DNA of 64,000 nt, from contig NC_014541.1 in assembly GCF_000148645.1 (NCBI RefSeq), forward strand, positions 1,883,139-1,947,138. Direction: 5' to 3'. The notes under the pieces are model-generated. The model was given only the letters and a program-made list of their open reading frames with translations, was not told the DNA's origin and made no database searches. The stretch comes from Ferrimonas balearica DSM 9799. Lineage in GTDB: Bacteria > Pseudomonadota > Gammaproteobacteria > Enterobacterales > Shewanellaceae. The translations under genes and the position numbers were made by a program. Below, one piece after another: positions 29,310 through 41,223 of this stretch. The stretch's first letter is position 1, and each line of letters opens with the position of its first letter.

Positions 29310-30125
29310 ATGCTCAAGCCCCTGATCCCCATCGCGATTGTTGCCGCCTCCTTCTGTGGTTCCGCTCTGGCCGACTCCAGTGAGAAGCTGGCAGCCCTGG
29401 CCGATGGGGCCCATCGCAGTGACGCCAATATTGCCCGCAACGCCTACCGCCATCCGGTGGAAACCCTCGAATTCTTTGGTCTTCATCCGCATATGCGGGT
29501 GATTGAGCTGTGGCCGGGCGGTGGTTGGTACACCGAGATTCTGGCGCCCTATCTCAAAGATGAGGGCCAGTTTGTCGCTGCCACCTTCGACGTGGAGCCG
29601 CCGGCTGACAGTAATGCCCCGGCCTACCGCGCCCGCATTGGCCGAGCCTATCTGGACAAACTCAGCGCCGACAGCGAGCACTACGGCAAAGTGGAAGCGA
29701 TCCCGTTTGACCCGCCGCGCCTCGCCAGCCTGGGCGTGGAAGCCACCGCCGACATGGTGCTGACCTTCCGTAACCTGCATAACTGGGCGATGGACGGCCA
29801 GCTTGAAAACGTGTTCCGCAGTGCCTGGGAGGTGCTGACTCCGGGCGGCGTGTTCGGGGTGGTGGAGCACCGTGGTTATCCCGGTATTGAACTGAAAAGC
29901 GGTTATATGGATGAGGCCGAAGTGATCGCCCTGGCGGAGAAAGTGGGTTTCCGTCTCGCCGCCAAGAGCGAGATCAACGCCAATGCCAACGACACCAAGG
30001 ACCATCCCCGCGGCGTCTGGACCCTGCCACCGTCACTGCGACTGGGCGAGCAGGATCGCGCACGCTACCAGGCCATTGGCGAGTCCGATCGGATGACCCT
30101 GAAGTTCTACAAGCCTGAAATTTGA
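29310..30125 (+). CDS. Exported class I SAM methyltransferase-like protein
   Basis: 271 residues with a clear signal peptide (MLKPLIPIAIVAASFCGSALA, cleavage about residue 22). A methyltransferase-like fold follows: VIELWPGGGWYTEILAPYL is the glycine-rich SAM motif I, and ADMVLTFRNLHNW is the motif IV region. The family (COG4798-type predicted methyltransferases) commonly carries signal peptides, which is odd because SAM is cytosolic. AAGGAAAGGAAATCACC precedes the ATG. Whether it methylates anything is unknown. Confidence 0.8.
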   Translation: MLKPLIPIAIVAASFCGSALADSSEKLAALADGAHRSDANIARNAYRHPVETLEFFGLHPHMRVIELWPGGGWYTEILAPYLKDEGQFVAATFDVEPPADSNAPAYRARIGRAYLDKLSADSEHYGKVEAIPFDPPRLASLGVEATADMVLTFRNLHNWAMDGQLENVFRSAWEVLTPGGVFGVVEHRGYPGIELKSGYMDEAEVIALAEKVGFRLAAKSEINANANDTKDHPRGVWTLPPSLRLGEQDRARYQAIGESDRMTLKFYKPEI

Positions 30126-30210
30126 ACGGATTAACATCAGTGCAACTGCTCCAACCAGCATCCGGACCAAAGCGGTTTTGTGATCTGGATCGGGACAGCG
30201 CAGGAGAGCT

Positions 30211-31086
30211 ATGGCAACCTTGCCCGCCGCCGAGGCGATAACCCTGAAACTCGATGAGATCTCCCTGGCAGCACAGCGCTGGGGGGAGCATGATGCGCCC
30301 CTTATCCTGGCGTTGCATGGCTGGCTGGACAACAGCGAAAGCTTTGCCCTGCTGGCGCCGGCGCTGGCGGCCGAGGGCTACCAGGTGCTGGCACCGGATT
30401 GGGCGGGTCATGGCCTGTCAGACCATCGGGCGGAGGGCAATCACTACCCCTTCCTCGAGTACCTCTACGATCTGCATCGGGTGATGGCACAGCTGCCGTC
30501 TCCCCCATGCTGTCTGCTCGGGCACTCGATGGGAGGGATTGTGGCGCAGCTTTATGCTGGCCTCTATCCCGAAGAGGTACCGGCACTGGTGGCCATCGAA
30601 GCGGTGGGCCCACTGGTCAGCGAATCGGGTAAGGCGGCGGAGCGTTTGCGCCATGGCTTTCTCAGTCGGCAGAAGCCCCAGGGGCCGTTGCAGGGCTACG
30701 ACAAGTTGGCGCCGCTGGTGGCAGCCCGGGCCCGCAGTGGCGATTTTGACGAGCGTTATGCCCGTATGCTGCTGGCCCGTAACCTGGAGTTTCGTGGTCG
30801 TCGCTGGTATTGGCGCTCCGATCCCCGCCTGCGCGAGCGTTCGGCCTGGATGATGACCGAATCTCAGGCGCGGGATTACCTCTCGGGCTACCGCAAACCG
30901 GCGCTGGTGGTGTTGGGGGAGCAAGGCTACCCCCAACTCAAATTGGCCTGGCCGAAGCGCAAAGAGTGGTTTTATGACGTCCGCCAGGAGCTGATCCCGG
31001 GCGGCCATCACTGTCATATGGAGTCGGTTCCGCAAATGGTCCAGGCTCTGATGAATTATTTGTCAGGTAAGCCAAAGGCTTGCTGA
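30211..31086 (+). CDS. Alpha/beta hydrolase fold protein
   Basis: 291 residues, cytosolic. The nucleophile elbow is LLGHSMGGIVAQ (Ser106). The oxyanion region is ALHGWLDNSESF (HGW), and APDWAGHGLSDHR is typical. The catalytic His is likely in PGGHHCHMESVPQM near the C-terminus. The SERHL/MhpC-type serine hydrolase subfamily fits. Substrate unknown. It precedes fadD by 75 bases, so an esterase or thioesterase role in lipid metabolism is possible but only inferred from position. Confidence 0.85.
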   Translation: MATLPAAEAITLKLDEISLAAQRWGEHDAPLILALHGWLDNSESFALLAPALAAEGYQVLAPDWAGHGLSDHRAEGNHYPFLEYLYDLHRVMAQLPSPPCCLLGHSMGGIVAQLYAGLYPEEVPALVAIEAVGPLVSESGKAAERLRHGFLSRQKPQGPLQGYDKLAPLVAARARSGDFDERYARMLLARNLEFRGRRWYWRSDPRLRERSAWMMTESQARDYLSGYRKPALVVLGEQGYPQLKLAWPKRKEWFYDVRQELIPGGHHCHMESVPQMVQALMNYLSGKPKAC

Positions 31087-31160
31087 CGTTTATTTGGCTT
31101 TTTTAGGGGCAATGTGCCCCCAGTACCCCCAAGCAGTACTGTTCCACAAAGGAGAACAGC

Positions 31161-32834
31161 GTGGACAAACCCTGGCTCAACAGCTACCCCGCCGGTGTAC
31201 CGGCCGAGATCAATCCGGACCAATATGGCAGCCTGCTCGACCTGTTCGAAGAGAGTTGCCGCACCTACCCGGACCAGGTGGCCTTTATCAATATGGGGGC
31301 GGTACTGACCTACCGTCGTTTGGAGGAGCAAAGCCGCATCTTCGCCGCCTACCTCCAAAATGAGCTGAAGCTGACCCAGGGCGACCGGGTCGCCATCATG
31401 ATGCCCAACCTGCTGCAATACCCGATTGCCCTGTTGGGGGTGCTGCGTGCCGGCATGGTGGCGGTTAACGTTAACCCGCTGTACACCCCGCGCGAACTGA
31501 AACACCAGCTGGTGGATTCCGGTGCCAAGGCGATCATCGCCGTGACCAACTTCGGCTCCAGCCTGCAGAAGGTGGTGAACGAGACCCCGGTTGAGCACGT
31601 TATCCTCACCAAAATCGGTGACCAACTCTCCGCGCCCAAGCGCACCCTCGTTAACTTTGTCGTCAAGTACGTGAAGAAGATGGTGCCGGCTTACCACCTG
31701 CCGGGTGCCGTCTCCATGCGTCGGGTCCTGGCCAAGGGCCGCAACCTGCAGTACGTGAAACCCAAAGTGGCGTCTGACGATATCGCGTTCCTGCAGTACA
31801 CCGGCGGCACCACCGGTGTCGCCAAAGGCGCCATGCTGACCCACCGCTCAGTGGTGTCCAACATGCTGCAGTGCGACGCTTACTACGGCCCGCTGCTGGA
31901 GAATGGTAAAGAGATGGTGGTGACCCCGCTGCCGCTTTACCACGTGTTTGCCAACACCGTAAACCTGCTGCTGTTCATCAAGAAGGGTGGCCAGAACCTG
32001 CTGATCACCAACCCGCGGGATCTGGACAACTTCATCGGCGATCTGAAAAAGTACCCCTTCACCGCGCTGACCGGGGTAAACACCCTGTTCAATGCGATGC
32101 TGAACCACCCGGAGTTTGGCAACATTGATTTCAGCCAGTTTAAGCTGACCATCGGTGGTGGCATGGCGGTGCAGCGTGCCGTGGCCGAAAAGTGGAAAGC
32201 CGCCACCGGCGTACCGCTGATTGAGGGCTATGGCCTGACCGAATGTTCTCCGGTTGTGGCTGCGGGCCGCTATGATCAAGCCGAATACAGTGGCGCCATC
32301 GGCCTGCCGCTGCCCTCCACTTTGATCCGGGTTGTGGACGAAGAGGGTAAGGTTCAGCCCCAGGGCGAAGTGGGTGAGCTGCAGGTGTTTGGCCCGCAGG
32401 TGATGAAGGGCTACTGGCAGCGTCCGGAAGAGACCGCCAAGGTGATGGATGGCGAATGGTTGCTCACCGGCGACATCGGACGCATGGATGAAGAGGGGAA
32501 CTTCTTCATTGTCGACCGTAAGAAAGATATGATCCTCGTTTCCGGGTTCAACGTCTTCCCGAATGAGGTGGAAGATGTGGTCGCCCTGCATCCGAAGGTG
32601 CTGGAAGTGGCGGCGGTGGGTGTGCCCCATGAAGTGTCCGGTGAACTGGTTAAGATCTTCGTGGTGGCAAAGGATCCGAGTCTGAAAGAGCAGGATTTGA
32701 TCGCCCATTGCCGTAAACACCTGACCGGTTACAAAGTACCCAAGCTGGTGGAGTTTCGGGATGAATTGCCGAAAACCAACGTGGGCAAGATTTTGCGTCG
32801 CGAACTGCGCGACGAGGTAAAGGAGTCGAGTTGA
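31161..32834 (+). CDS. fadD: Long-chain fatty acid-CoA ligase, copy 1
   Basis: Acyl-CoA synthetase of 557 residues. It activates imported long-chain fatty acids at the inner membrane using ATP and CoA, feeding beta-oxidation. The AMP-binding motif [16 protein letters not shown] begins at Tyr213, GYGLTECSP follows, and the C-terminal catalytic Lys543 is in [11 protein letters not shown]. The GTG start at 31161 has a strong AAAGGAGAACAGC site. Its last bases overlap rnd, so the two are an operon as in E. coli. A very similar second copy lies at 36312. Confidence 0.95.
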   Translation: MDKPWLNSYPAGVPAEINPDQYGSLLDLFEESCRTYPDQVAFINMGAVLTYRRLEEQSRIFAAYLQNELKLTQGDRVAIMMPNLLQYPIALLGVLRAGMVAVNVNPLYTPRELKHQLVDSGAKAIIAVTNFGSSLQKVVNETPVEHVILTKIGDQLSAPKRTLVNFVVKYVKKMVPAYHLPGAVSMRRVLAKGRNLQYVKPKVASDDIAFLQYTGGTTGVAKGAMLTHRSVVSNMLQCDAYYGPLLENGKEMVVTPLPLYHVFANTVNLLLFIKKGGQNLLITNPRDLDNFIGDLKKYPFTALTGVNTLFNAMLNHPEFGNIDFSQFKLTIGGGMAVQRAVAEKWKAATGVPLIEGYGLTECSPVVAAGRYDQAEYSGAIGLPLPSTLIRVVDEEGKVQPQGEVGELQVFGPQVMKGYWQRPEETAKVMDGEWLLTGDIGRMDEEGNFFIVDRKKDMILVSGFNVFPNEVEDVVALHPKVLEVAAVGVPHEVSGELVKIFVVAKDPSLKEQDLIAHCRKHLTGYKVPKLVEFRDELPKTNVGKILRRELRDEVKESS

Positions 32835-33958
32835 TGCAACCCATGCCCCAGTGGCAGTGGATCGACAACGACGATGATCTGGCGGCCCTGTGCCGCCAGT
32901 GTCGTCAGAAAGACGCGGTGGCTTTGGACACCGAGTTTGTTCGCACCCGCACCCTGCATGCCCAACTCGGGCTGATCCAGTTATACGACGGCGAAACCCT
33001 GGCCCTGATCGATCCCCTTGAGATTCAGGACCTGGGCCCGCTGTGGCAGTTGATTGCCGATAAGAACGTGGTCAAAGTGCTGCATTCGGCCAGCGAGGAT
33101 CTGGAGATCTTCGCCTACCGTGGTGGTGTGATTCCGCAACCGCTGTTCGATACTCAGGTGGCCGGCGTGCTGCTCAACCTTGGCGGCGCCATGGGCTACG
33201 GCAAGTTGATCCATCACTACCTCGGTCTGGAGTTGGACAAAGGCGAAGCGCGAACCGATTGGCTCAAGCGCCCCCTCAGCGAAAAGCAGCTGACCTACGC
33301 TGCCGCCGATGTGTACTACCTGCTGCAGGTGTACCGCATGATGCGGCCCGCCATCGAAGAGATGGGGCGTCTGGATTGGTTGTGGCAGGAGGGCGAGCGC
33401 GCCTGTCGTGGCCGGCTGAAGCCGGACGATCCCAATAAAGCCTATCTCAAGGTTAAGAATGCCTGGCAGCTCAAACCCAAACAGCTGGCGGTATTGAAAG
33501 CCCTGGCCGCCTGGCGCCTGGGCGTGGCGGAACAGAAAGACCTGGCCCTGAGCTTTGTGGTCAAGGACGCGGCGTTGCTGAACCTGGCCCGCCGTGCGCC
33601 CCGGTCCATGGCTTACCTGGCCAATATGGATTGCCTCCATGAGCGCGAGATCCAGCGTTACGGCAAAACCCTGCTGCGGGTGATTGCGGCGGCGGATGTC
33701 GACAATCCGCCGGAACCGATTGATCCTCTGGGCCTCGACCCGGCGTTCCGCGATGCCCTCGCGGAAGGACGCAAAGTGGTTCAGGCGGTGGCGGAACGGG
33801 AGCAGGTGGCGCTGGAGTTACTGGGTTCCAAGAAGCTGGTGCAGCAGTACGTGGAGTGGGTCTGGCGTGATCGCTTTGGCCCCGAGCCGGATCTCATCCA
33901 GGGCTGGCGCGGCGAACTCTGCGCCGAGGCATTGAGTCAGGCTAACTTATTGCCCTAA
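32834..33958 (+). CDS. rnd: Ribonuclease D
   Basis: 3'-5' exoribonuclease of 374 residues, involved in tRNA 3' maturation. DEDDy catalytic residues are all visible: Asp32 and Glu34 (VALDTEFVRT), Asp89 (LHSASEDLEIF), and Tyr156/Asp160 (TYAAADVYYLL). An HRDC domain follows (about 215-290). The ATG at 32834 shares a base with the fadD stop TGA; AGGAG lies 8 bases before it. A TTG three bases earlier is a less likely start. Confidence 0.96.
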   Translation: MQPMPQWQWIDNDDDLAALCRQCRQKDAVALDTEFVRTRTLHAQLGLIQLYDGETLALIDPLEIQDLGPLWQLIADKNVVKVLHSASEDLEIFAYRGGVIPQPLFDTQVAGVLLNLGGAMGYGKLIHHYLGLELDKGEARTDWLKRPLSEKQLTYAAADVYYLLQVYRMMRPAIEEMGRLDWLWQEGERACRGRLKPDDPNKAYLKVKNAWQLKPKQLAVLKALAAWRLGVAEQKDLALSFVVKDAALLNLARRAPRSMAYLANMDCLHEREIQRYGKTLLRVIAAADVDNPPEPIDPLGLDPAFRDALAEGRKVVQAVAEREQVALELLGSKKLVQQYVEWVWRDRFGPEPDLIQGWRGELCAEALSQANLLP

Positions 33959-33983
33959 ATGTGTCGCGCGCGTTAATAAAATG

Positions 33984-34013
33984 AAGCCCATGCAAAAAGC
34001 ATGGGCTTTTTTT
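33984..34013 (+). terminator. Intrinsic terminator after rnd
   Basis: Perfect 10-bp stem AAGCCCATGC / GCATGGGCTT with loop AAAAA and a T run of seven, 26 bases past the rnd stop. Confidence 0.93.
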
Positions 34014-34103
34014 GTGGCCATATTACAGAAATGCCGGGCTAAGACTGACAATTCTGCCGAGGCTAGGTACTGTCGGGCGCTTGTTCATTCTGTTAAGCGT
34101 CGC

Positions 34104-36062
<1,959 letters not shown>

Positions 36063-36097
36063 GTTTTGGTGGTCTTCCACGATTGGCTCTGTTTGAG

Positions 36098-36121
36098 GCC
36101 CGGCTTAAGCCGGGCTTTTTT
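36098..36121 (+). terminator. Intrinsic terminator after the OafA-type gene
   Basis: Stem GCCCGGC / GCCGGGC with loop TTAA and six T residues, 36 bases after the stop codon. Confidence 0.9.
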
Positions 36122-36244
36122 ATGCTGTGACAGCGGCTTCGCTGATCTGCCCTGAATTGGTGCAAGGTTGCACAAAGTGAAAATGCTTACCCAGTGCAGG
36201 CTGGAAACGAGACATTAAACGTGACATATTGTGGTGCAATTTAA

Positions 36245-36260
36245 TTAAACGATTGTTTAA
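36245..36260. promoter_or_regulatory. PsrA-like operator upstream of the second fadD
   Basis: Perfect palindrome TTAAAC-GATT-GTTTAA, matching the PsrA pattern of AAAC and GTTT half sites separated by 2-4 bases known from Pseudomonas. It lies 51 bases before the fadD start. A GTGACA (36221-36226) could be the -35 of the promoter it would cover. The operator is inferred; no psrA gene is in the window. Confidence 0.5.
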
Positions 36261-36311
36261 ACCATACCAATAAAAAGTGGCGGGACAGGTCACAGAGCAA
36301 GGAGGCTTTCG

Positions 36312-37979
36312 ATGGAAAAGTTATGGCTGGGCAGCTATCCCAAGGATGTGCCGGAGGCGATCAACCCCGAGCAGTTCAACTCTTTGGTGTCGCTGCTGGA
36401 AGAAAGCGTGGCCAAGTTTGGTGACCGCGCTGCCTTCGTCAATATGGGCCAGTCCCTGACTTACCGTCGCCTCGATGAACTGAGTCGCGCGTTTGCCGCC
36501 TACCTGCAACAGGACCTGGGTTTGAAACAGGGTGACCGTGTTGCGTTGATGATGCCCAACCTGCTGCAGTATCCCGTTGCGCTATTTGGTGTGCTGCGTG
36601 CCGGTATGGTGGTGGTGAACGTCAACCCGCTCTACACCGCCCGTGAACTGAAACATCAGCTCAATGACTCCGGCGCGGAAGCGATCGTGATCGTCTCCAA
36701 CTTTGCCCACACCCTGGAGCAGGTGGTGGACGATACCCCGGTTAAGCACGTTATTCTCACCAGCCTGGGTGACCAACTGTCGCTGCCCAAGCGCACCCTG
36801 GTGAACTTTGTGGTTAAGCACATCAAAAAGATGGTGCCCAAATACCACCTCCCTCATGCCCGCTCGATGCGCAGCGCGCTGGCCAAAGGGCGCCACCTGC
36901 AATATGTCCGTCCTAAAGTGCAGTCGCAAGACCTGGCGTTCCTGCAGTACACCGGCGGCACCACCGGGGTGGCCAAGGGCGCGATGCTGACCCACCGCAA
37001 CCTGGTGGCCAACCTTGAGCAGCTGTGTGGTTTTATCGGCCCGCTGTTGAACGAAGGCGAAGAGACCGTGGTGACTGCGCTGCCGCTCTACCATATCTTC
37101 GCCCTGACTGCGAACTGCCTGCTGTTTATGAAACTGGGCGGCACCAATCTGTTGATCACCAACCCGCGGGACATGCCGCAGTTTGTGAAGACCCTGAACA
37201 GCCAGCCATTTACCGCTATCACCGGCGTGAACACCCTATTTAACGGGTTGCTGAATACCGACGGTTTTGATCAGGTCGATTTCTCTGGCCTGAAGGTCAG
37301 CCTGGGCGGTGGTATGGCCGTACAACGCGCGGTGGCGGAGCGCTGGCAGGCGCTTACCGGCACCCGCCTGCTGGAAGGCTATGGCCTGACCGAGTGCTCT
37401 CCGGTGGCCAGTGTGGCGCCGTACACCGCAACCGGCTATGACGGCACCATTGGCCTGCCGCTGCCCTCCACCGACATCCGCCTGGTGGATGAGGAGGGCA
37501 TGGAGGTACCGCTGGGTGAGCGTGGCGAACTGCAGGTCCGTGGCCCTCAGGTGATGAAGGGCTACTGGCAACGGCCGGAAGCGTCCGCCGAGGTACTGAA
37601 AGACGATTGGCTGGCAACGGGCGACATTGCCGTCTGTGATGAGCGGGGCTACTTCACCATCGTTGACCGTAAGAAAGACATGATTCTGGTCTCTGGCTTT
37701 AACGTGTTCCCCAACGAGATTGAGGACGTGGTGGCGATGCACGACAAAGTGGAAGAGGTGGCCGCAGTTGGTGTGCCCAACGACGTGTCTGGCGAAGTGG
37801 TGAAGATCTTCGTGGTGCGCAAGGACTCCCGTCTCTCCGAGGATGCCCTGATGGACCATTGCCGCAAACACCTGACCGGCTACAAAGTCCCTAAGCTGAT
37901 TGAGTTCCGCGACGAGTTGCCGAAAACCAATGTCGGTAAGATCCTGCGTCGTGCCCTGCGCGAGGAGCAGGCCGCCTGA
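36312..37979 (+). CDS. fadD: Long-chain fatty acid-CoA ligase, copy 2
   Basis: Acyl-CoA synthetase of 555 residues, paralogous to the copy at 31161 along its whole length. The AMP-binding Tyr213 segment ([14 protein letters not shown]) and catalytic Lys543 ([11 protein letters not shown]) occupy identical positions. An ATG with AAGGAGG upstream gives a confident start. Unlike copy 1 it is monocistronic, has its own upstream palindromic operator candidate and its own terminator. The two copies may differ in chain-length preference or regulation. Confidence 0.94.
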   Translation: MEKLWLGSYPKDVPEAINPEQFNSLVSLLEESVAKFGDRAAFVNMGQSLTYRRLDELSRAFAAYLQQDLGLKQGDRVALMMPNLLQYPVALFGVLRAGMVVVNVNPLYTARELKHQLNDSGAEAIVIVSNFAHTLEQVVDDTPVKHVILTSLGDQLSLPKRTLVNFVVKHIKKMVPKYHLPHARSMRSALAKGRHLQYVRPKVQSQDLAFLQYTGGTTGVAKGAMLTHRNLVANLEQLCGFIGPLLNEGEETVVTALPLYHIFALTANCLLFMKLGGTNLLITNPRDMPQFVKTLNSQPFTAITGVNTLFNGLLNTDGFDQVDFSGLKVSLGGGMAVQRAVAERWQALTGTRLLEGYGLTECSPVASVAPYTATGYDGTIGLPLPSTDIRLVDEEGMEVPLGERGELQVRGPQVMKGYWQRPEASAEVLKDDWLATGDIAVCDERGYFTIVDRKKDMILVSGFNVFPNEIEDVVAMHDKVEEVAAVGVPNDVSGEVVKIFVVRKDSRLSEDALMDHCRKHLTGYKVPKLIEFRDELPKTNVGKILRRALREEQAA

Positions 37980-37992
37980 GCCCAGCCGACCA

Positions 37993-38023
37993 CAAAAAAG
38001 GCCCGCATTGGCGGGCCTTTTTT
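37993..38023. terminator. Bidirectional terminator between fadD copy 2 and minE
   Basis: Stem GGCCCGC / GCGGGCC with a 4-base loop, flanked by AAAAAA and TTTTTT. It serves the convergent fadD and min operons. Confidence 0.92.
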
Positions 38024-38033
38024 GTGAGTGGGA

Positions 38034-38288
38034 TTACTTGGGGGGCAGGGGAACGTTCAGCTCCAGCACATCCAGGTCATCTTCGTGGTCGAGGGCGATA
38101 ACGATGTCTTCGGTTGGCACGTAGCGACTCAGCACGGCCATCAGCTCACGCTGCAACTCCGGCAGGTAATCCGGGCCATTACGGTGCAGGCGCTGGTGGG
38201 CCACAATCACCTTGAGTCGGTCTTTGGCAGTACCCGCGCTCTCTTTCTCTTTGTCCTTGTCCTTGCGGAAGTATTCCATAAAGCCCAT
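38034..38288 (-). CDS. minE: Cell division topological specificity factor MinE
   Basis: 84 residues. MinE stimulates the MinD ATPase and drives pole-to-pole oscillation, keeping MinC off midcell. The N-terminal MinD-contact region (MEYFRKDK, then AKDRLKVIVAHQR) and the C-terminal topological domain (LPELQRELMAVLSRYV) are present. GGAGG precedes the ATG. It starts 1 base after the minD stop and is the last gene of minCDE. Confidence 0.97.
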   Translation of the reverse strand: MGFMEYFRKDKDKEKESAGTAKDRLKVIVAHQRLHRNGPDYLPELQRELMAVLSRYVPTEDIVIALDHEDDLDVLELNVPLPPK

Positions 38289-38289
38289 A

Positions 38290-39096
38290 TCAGCCTCCGA
38301 ACAGTTTTTTCAGCCAGCCCTTTTTCTCTTCGGTGAAGCGCATTGGTCGTGTCTCACCCAGGAGTCGGGCCACGGTGTCCTGATAGGCCTGACCGGCATC
38401 GGACTCCTTGTCCATGATCACCGGCACGCCGGCGTTTGACGCTTTCAGTACCGCCGGGGATTCCGGGATCACCCCCAGCAGTGGAATGGCCAGGATCTCT
38501 TCAACGTCCGCCAGGCTCAGCATCTCGCCGGTGTCCACCCGCTTGGGGTTGTAGCGGCACAGCAGCAGGTGCTCTTTTACCGGCTCCAGCCCCTGCTCAG
38601 CACGCAGAGAGCGGCTTTGCAGCATACCTAGGATGCGGTCAGAGTCACGGACCGAAGAGATCTCCGGGTTGGTGGTGACGATCGCTTCATCGGCAAAGTA
38701 CAGCGCCATCATGGCACCATGCTCAATGCCAGCCGGGCTGTCGCAGATAACAAAGTCAAACTGGGACTTGAGCTCCTCAAGCACCTTGGCGACGCCCTCT
38801 TGGCTCAGTGCGTCTTTATCCCGGGTCTGGGAAGCCGGCAGGATAAAGAGCTTGTCACAACGCTTGTCTCTGATCAGTGCCTGATTCAGGTTGGCTTCAC
38901 CGTTGATGACGTTAACGAAGTCGTACACCACGCGGCGCTCGCAGCCCATCACCAGGTCAAGGTTACGCAGGCCGATATCAAAATCGATAACAACAGTGCT
39001 GTGGCCGGCCATGGCCAGGCCCGTGGCAATGGCAGCAGAGGAGGTGGTTTTGCCCACTCCGCCTTTACCGGAAGTAACAACGATTACTCGGGACAT
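38290..39096 (-). CDS. minD: Septum site-determining ATPase MinD
   Basis: Deviant Walker A ATPase of 268 residues (VTSGKGGVGKTTS, signature Lys11 and catalytic Lys16) that binds the membrane as a dimer and recruits MinC. The C-terminal amphipathic membrane-targeting helix is intact (EEKKGWLKKLFGG). FVICDSPAGIEHG is the Walker B region. It lies 13 bases after minC and is followed by minE. Confidence 0.98.
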   Translation of the reverse strand: MSRVIVVTSGKGGVGKTTSSAAIATGLAMAGHSTVVIDFDIGLRNLDLVMGCERRVVYDFVNVINGEANLNQALIRDKRCDKLFILPASQTRDKDALSQEGVAKVLEELKSQFDFVICDSPAGIEHGAMMALYFADEAIVTTNPEISSVRDSDRILGMLQSRSLRAEQGLEPVKEHLLLCRYNPKRVDTGEMLSLADVEEILAIPLLGVIPESPAVLKASNAGVPVIMDKESDAGQAYQDTVARLLGETRPMRFTEEKKGWLKKLFGG

Positions 39097-39109
39097 GGGA
39101 ACTCCTAAA

Positions 39110-39757
39110 TCAGGAAAGGGGCTGACAGGCCAACGCGGTGCCCTGCAGCTGGACCAGAACAGGCTGGCCCCAATGGGGATGATTGGGTTCGATCGTTTGG
39201 TAGTGGCCAGCCATGGCCACCAGCTCGGGCTGGAAGTTATGGCTGATCAGGTAAGCACTGGGGTCACCGGTCGCGCCAGCAAAGGCGCGGCCGCGAAGGG
39301 CGCCAAACACCTGGATGTCGCCATCGGCCATCACCTCGGCACCGGCACTGACGGCGGCCAGAACGATGAGGTCACGCTCGCGGGCATAGATCTGCTGACC
39401 GGAACGTACCGGTTTATCAACCACCAGCGGTGGCAGGCGATGATGGGCCTTTTGCGCTTTGTGTTCGAGACAGGGAAGGGCCAGGTCATCCAGTTGCGCT
39501 TTATGGGTGGGTTGCGCCCGGCTCACGGCCATTGGAAGCAGTGTCAGTTGACGCGCCAGCTCAACCACGTCGGCGAGCGGCAAAGCGGGGTCCAGGCCCT
39601 CAATGTCGAGGATCACCGGCATCCGGGAAAACAGGGCGGGAGCACGTTCAATATGCTGGCGAAGCGCGGTATCCAGCTGGGCCAGGGTTCGGCCACAAAG
39701 ACGCAACGTAGACAGCGTATAGCTGCCGCCTTTGAACTCGATAGTGGGGGAATGCAT
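39110..39757 (-). CDS. minC: Septum site-determining protein MinC
   Basis: FtsZ polymerisation inhibitor of 215 residues from the ATG at 39757 (GAGG upstream). A longer frame to 39841 adds 28 non-conserved residues. The N-terminal FtsZ-binding domain (IEFKGGSYTLSTLRL) is joined to the C-terminal beta-helical MinD-binding domain (VRSGQQIYARERDLIVLAAV, then GGxGxx-type turns in GDIQVFGALRGRAFAG). First gene of minCDE. Confidence 0.95.
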   Translation of the reverse strand: MHSPTIEFKGGSYTLSTLRLCGRTLAQLDTALRQHIERAPALFSRMPVILDIEGLDPALPLADVVELARQLTLLPMAVSRAQPTHKAQLDDLALPCLEHKAQKAHHRLPPLVVDKPVRSGQQIYARERDLIVLAAVSAGAEVMADGDIQVFGALRGRAFAGATGDPSAYLISHNFQPELVAMAGHYQTIEPNHPHWGQPVLVQLQGTALACQPLS

Positions 39758-39883
39758 GCTCGCCTCAAACAGCTGGGCGGACTGGCGATTCGCTAGCCAG
39801 TGACGGATTCTTTTCTTGGAGCCGCATGGTATAGTGACCACCGCGAATTAAGCAACACGCAACCGAAGTAATTGCCTAAAAAT

Positions 39884-40168
39884 ATGATGATTTGTGCCAT
39901 TTATAAGAGCAGTCGAAAGGCCGACACCTATTTGTACGTGCCAAAGCGGGATGACTTCTCTCAAGTACCTCAGCCGTTGATGGAGGTGTTCGGCACACCG
40001 CAGTTTGTGATGATCCTGCCGCTGGCAAAGATCAAGCAGTTGGCTAACGCCGATATGGCGAAAGTCACCGCCGAGCTGGCCGACAAGGGGTATTACCTGC
40101 AACTGCCTCCACCGCCGGAAGATCTGCTCAAGGCGCATCGTCGTAGTCTGGGGTTAGAAGACTCATAA
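39884..40168 (+). CDS. ycgL: YcgL domain-containing protein
   Basis: 94 residues from the ATG at 39884 (an adjacent ATG at 39887 is equally possible; a TTG at 39872 less so). Family signature: AIYKSSRKADTYLYVPKRDD at the N-terminus and GYYLQLPPPPEDLL near the end. Function of the family is not established. Linkage to minC in divergent orientation is conserved in many gammaproteobacteria. The ribosome site is weak. Confidence 0.9.
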   Translation: MMICAIYKSSRKADTYLYVPKRDDFSQVPQPLMEVFGTPQFVMILPLAKIKQLANADMAKVTAELADKGYYLQLPPPPEDLLKAHRRSLGLEDS

Positions 40169-40185
40169 CAACAAGGAGGCCCCCT

Positions 40186-41160
40186 ATGTGGAAACGGGCA
40201 TTGGTAGCGGCGCTGCTCTCAGTGAGTGCCAGCGCATCGGCAGTGGACGCCGATGGATTCAGCCAGTACGTCAGTCAGCTGAAACAGGAAGCGGGTGAAA
40301 AGGGCTATGCCCCGGCCACCATTGATGCGGCGTTTGCCGACATCAAGCTGTTCAAAAGGGCGATCTCCGCCGACCGAAATCAGCCAGAATTCAAGAAAAC
40401 CCTCGACACCTACCTGCCTCAGGCGGTGCCGCAGTGGAAGGTAGACAAGGCGCGTAAACTCTACAAAGAGCACCGCGAATTGCTGGAAGAGATTGGCAAA
40501 GCCTACGGAGTTCAGCCGCGCTTTATTGTGGCGCTGTGGGGCATTGAAACCAACTTTGGCGGCTACACCGGTAACTACCCGGTGCTGAGCACCACCGCCT
40601 CCCTGGCCTACGAGGGCCGCCGTGAAGACTTTTTCAAAGAGCAGTTCTTCGCCGCGATGACCATTCTCGACCAGGGGCATATCAGTGCTGACGCGATGCG
40701 TGGCTCCTGGGCCGGCGCCATGGGCCAGACTCAGTTTATGCCGACCTCTTTCCTGAGCTATGCCGAAGATTACGATGGCGATGGCCGCAAGGACATCTGG
40801 GGCAGCCTGCCTGATGTGTTTGCCTCCGCCGCCAACTACCTGTCCAACGTCGGCTGGCAGTACAACCAGACCTGGGCGCGTCAGGTTAAGTTGGCGCAAC
40901 CGGTTGATGAGTCCCTGCAGGGACTGAAGGTGAAGAAAACCCTGGCAGAGTGGCAGCAACTTGGTGTCCGTCGTTTTGACGGCAGCGACCTGCCGGTGCG
41001 GGACATCGAGGCTTCTCTGGTGTTCCCGGACGACGCCGATGGCCGGGTTTACCTGGCTTATGCCAACTACGATGCCCTGATGCGCTGGAACCGAAGCCAC
41101 TACTTTGCGGTGGCGGTGGGCTACCTCTCGGATCGCATCAAGTTCCCTGCCATCGACTGA
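40186..41160 (+). CDS. MltB-family lytic murein transglycosylase
   Basis: GH103 enzyme of 324 residues that cleaves peptidoglycan to 1,6-anhydro-muropeptides. It has a cleavable signal peptide (MWKRALVAALLSVSASASA) and no lipobox Cys, so it should be soluble in the periplasm, unlike lipoprotein MltB. Catalytic Glu121 is in ALWGIETNFG, and GAMGQTQFMPTSFLSYAED is conserved. An EF-hand-like DYDGDGRKDIWGS loop is intact. AAGGAGG precedes the ATG, and the gene starts 17 bases after ycgL. Confidence 0.93.
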   Translation: MWKRALVAALLSVSASASAVDADGFSQYVSQLKQEAGEKGYAPATIDAAFADIKLFKRAISADRNQPEFKKTLDTYLPQAVPQWKVDKARKLYKEHRELLEEIGKAYGVQPRFIVALWGIETNFGGYTGNYPVLSTTASLAYEGRREDFFKEQFFAAMTILDQGHISADAMRGSWAGAMGQTQFMPTSFLSYAEDYDGDGRKDIWGSLPDVFASAANYLSNVGWQYNQTWARQVKLAQPVDESLQGLKVKKTLAEWQQLGVRRFDGSDLPVRDIEASLVFPDDADGRVYLAYANYDALMRWNRSHYFAVAVGYLSDRIKFPAID

Positions 41161-41179
41161 GCATTTTTGCTATCATGCG

Positions 41180-41206
41180 CGCCCCCGCCAGAGCGGGGGC
41201 GTTTTT
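41180..41206 (+). terminator. Intrinsic terminator after the transglycosylase gene
   Basis: Stem CGCCCCCGC / GCGGGGGCG with loop CAGA and five T residues. It lies 20 bases past the transglycosylase stop and just ahead of ycgN, so ycgN would depend on readthrough or on a promoter overlapping this spot (TATCAT at 41171-41176). Confidence 0.85.
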
Positions 41207-41223
41207 GTAGTAGGGGAGTGGCG

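Noticed and set aside
31104-31120. GGGGCA / TGCCCC hairpin before fadD copy 1
   Set aside because: T residues precede rather than follow the stem, so it does not fit a terminator; no other role evident.
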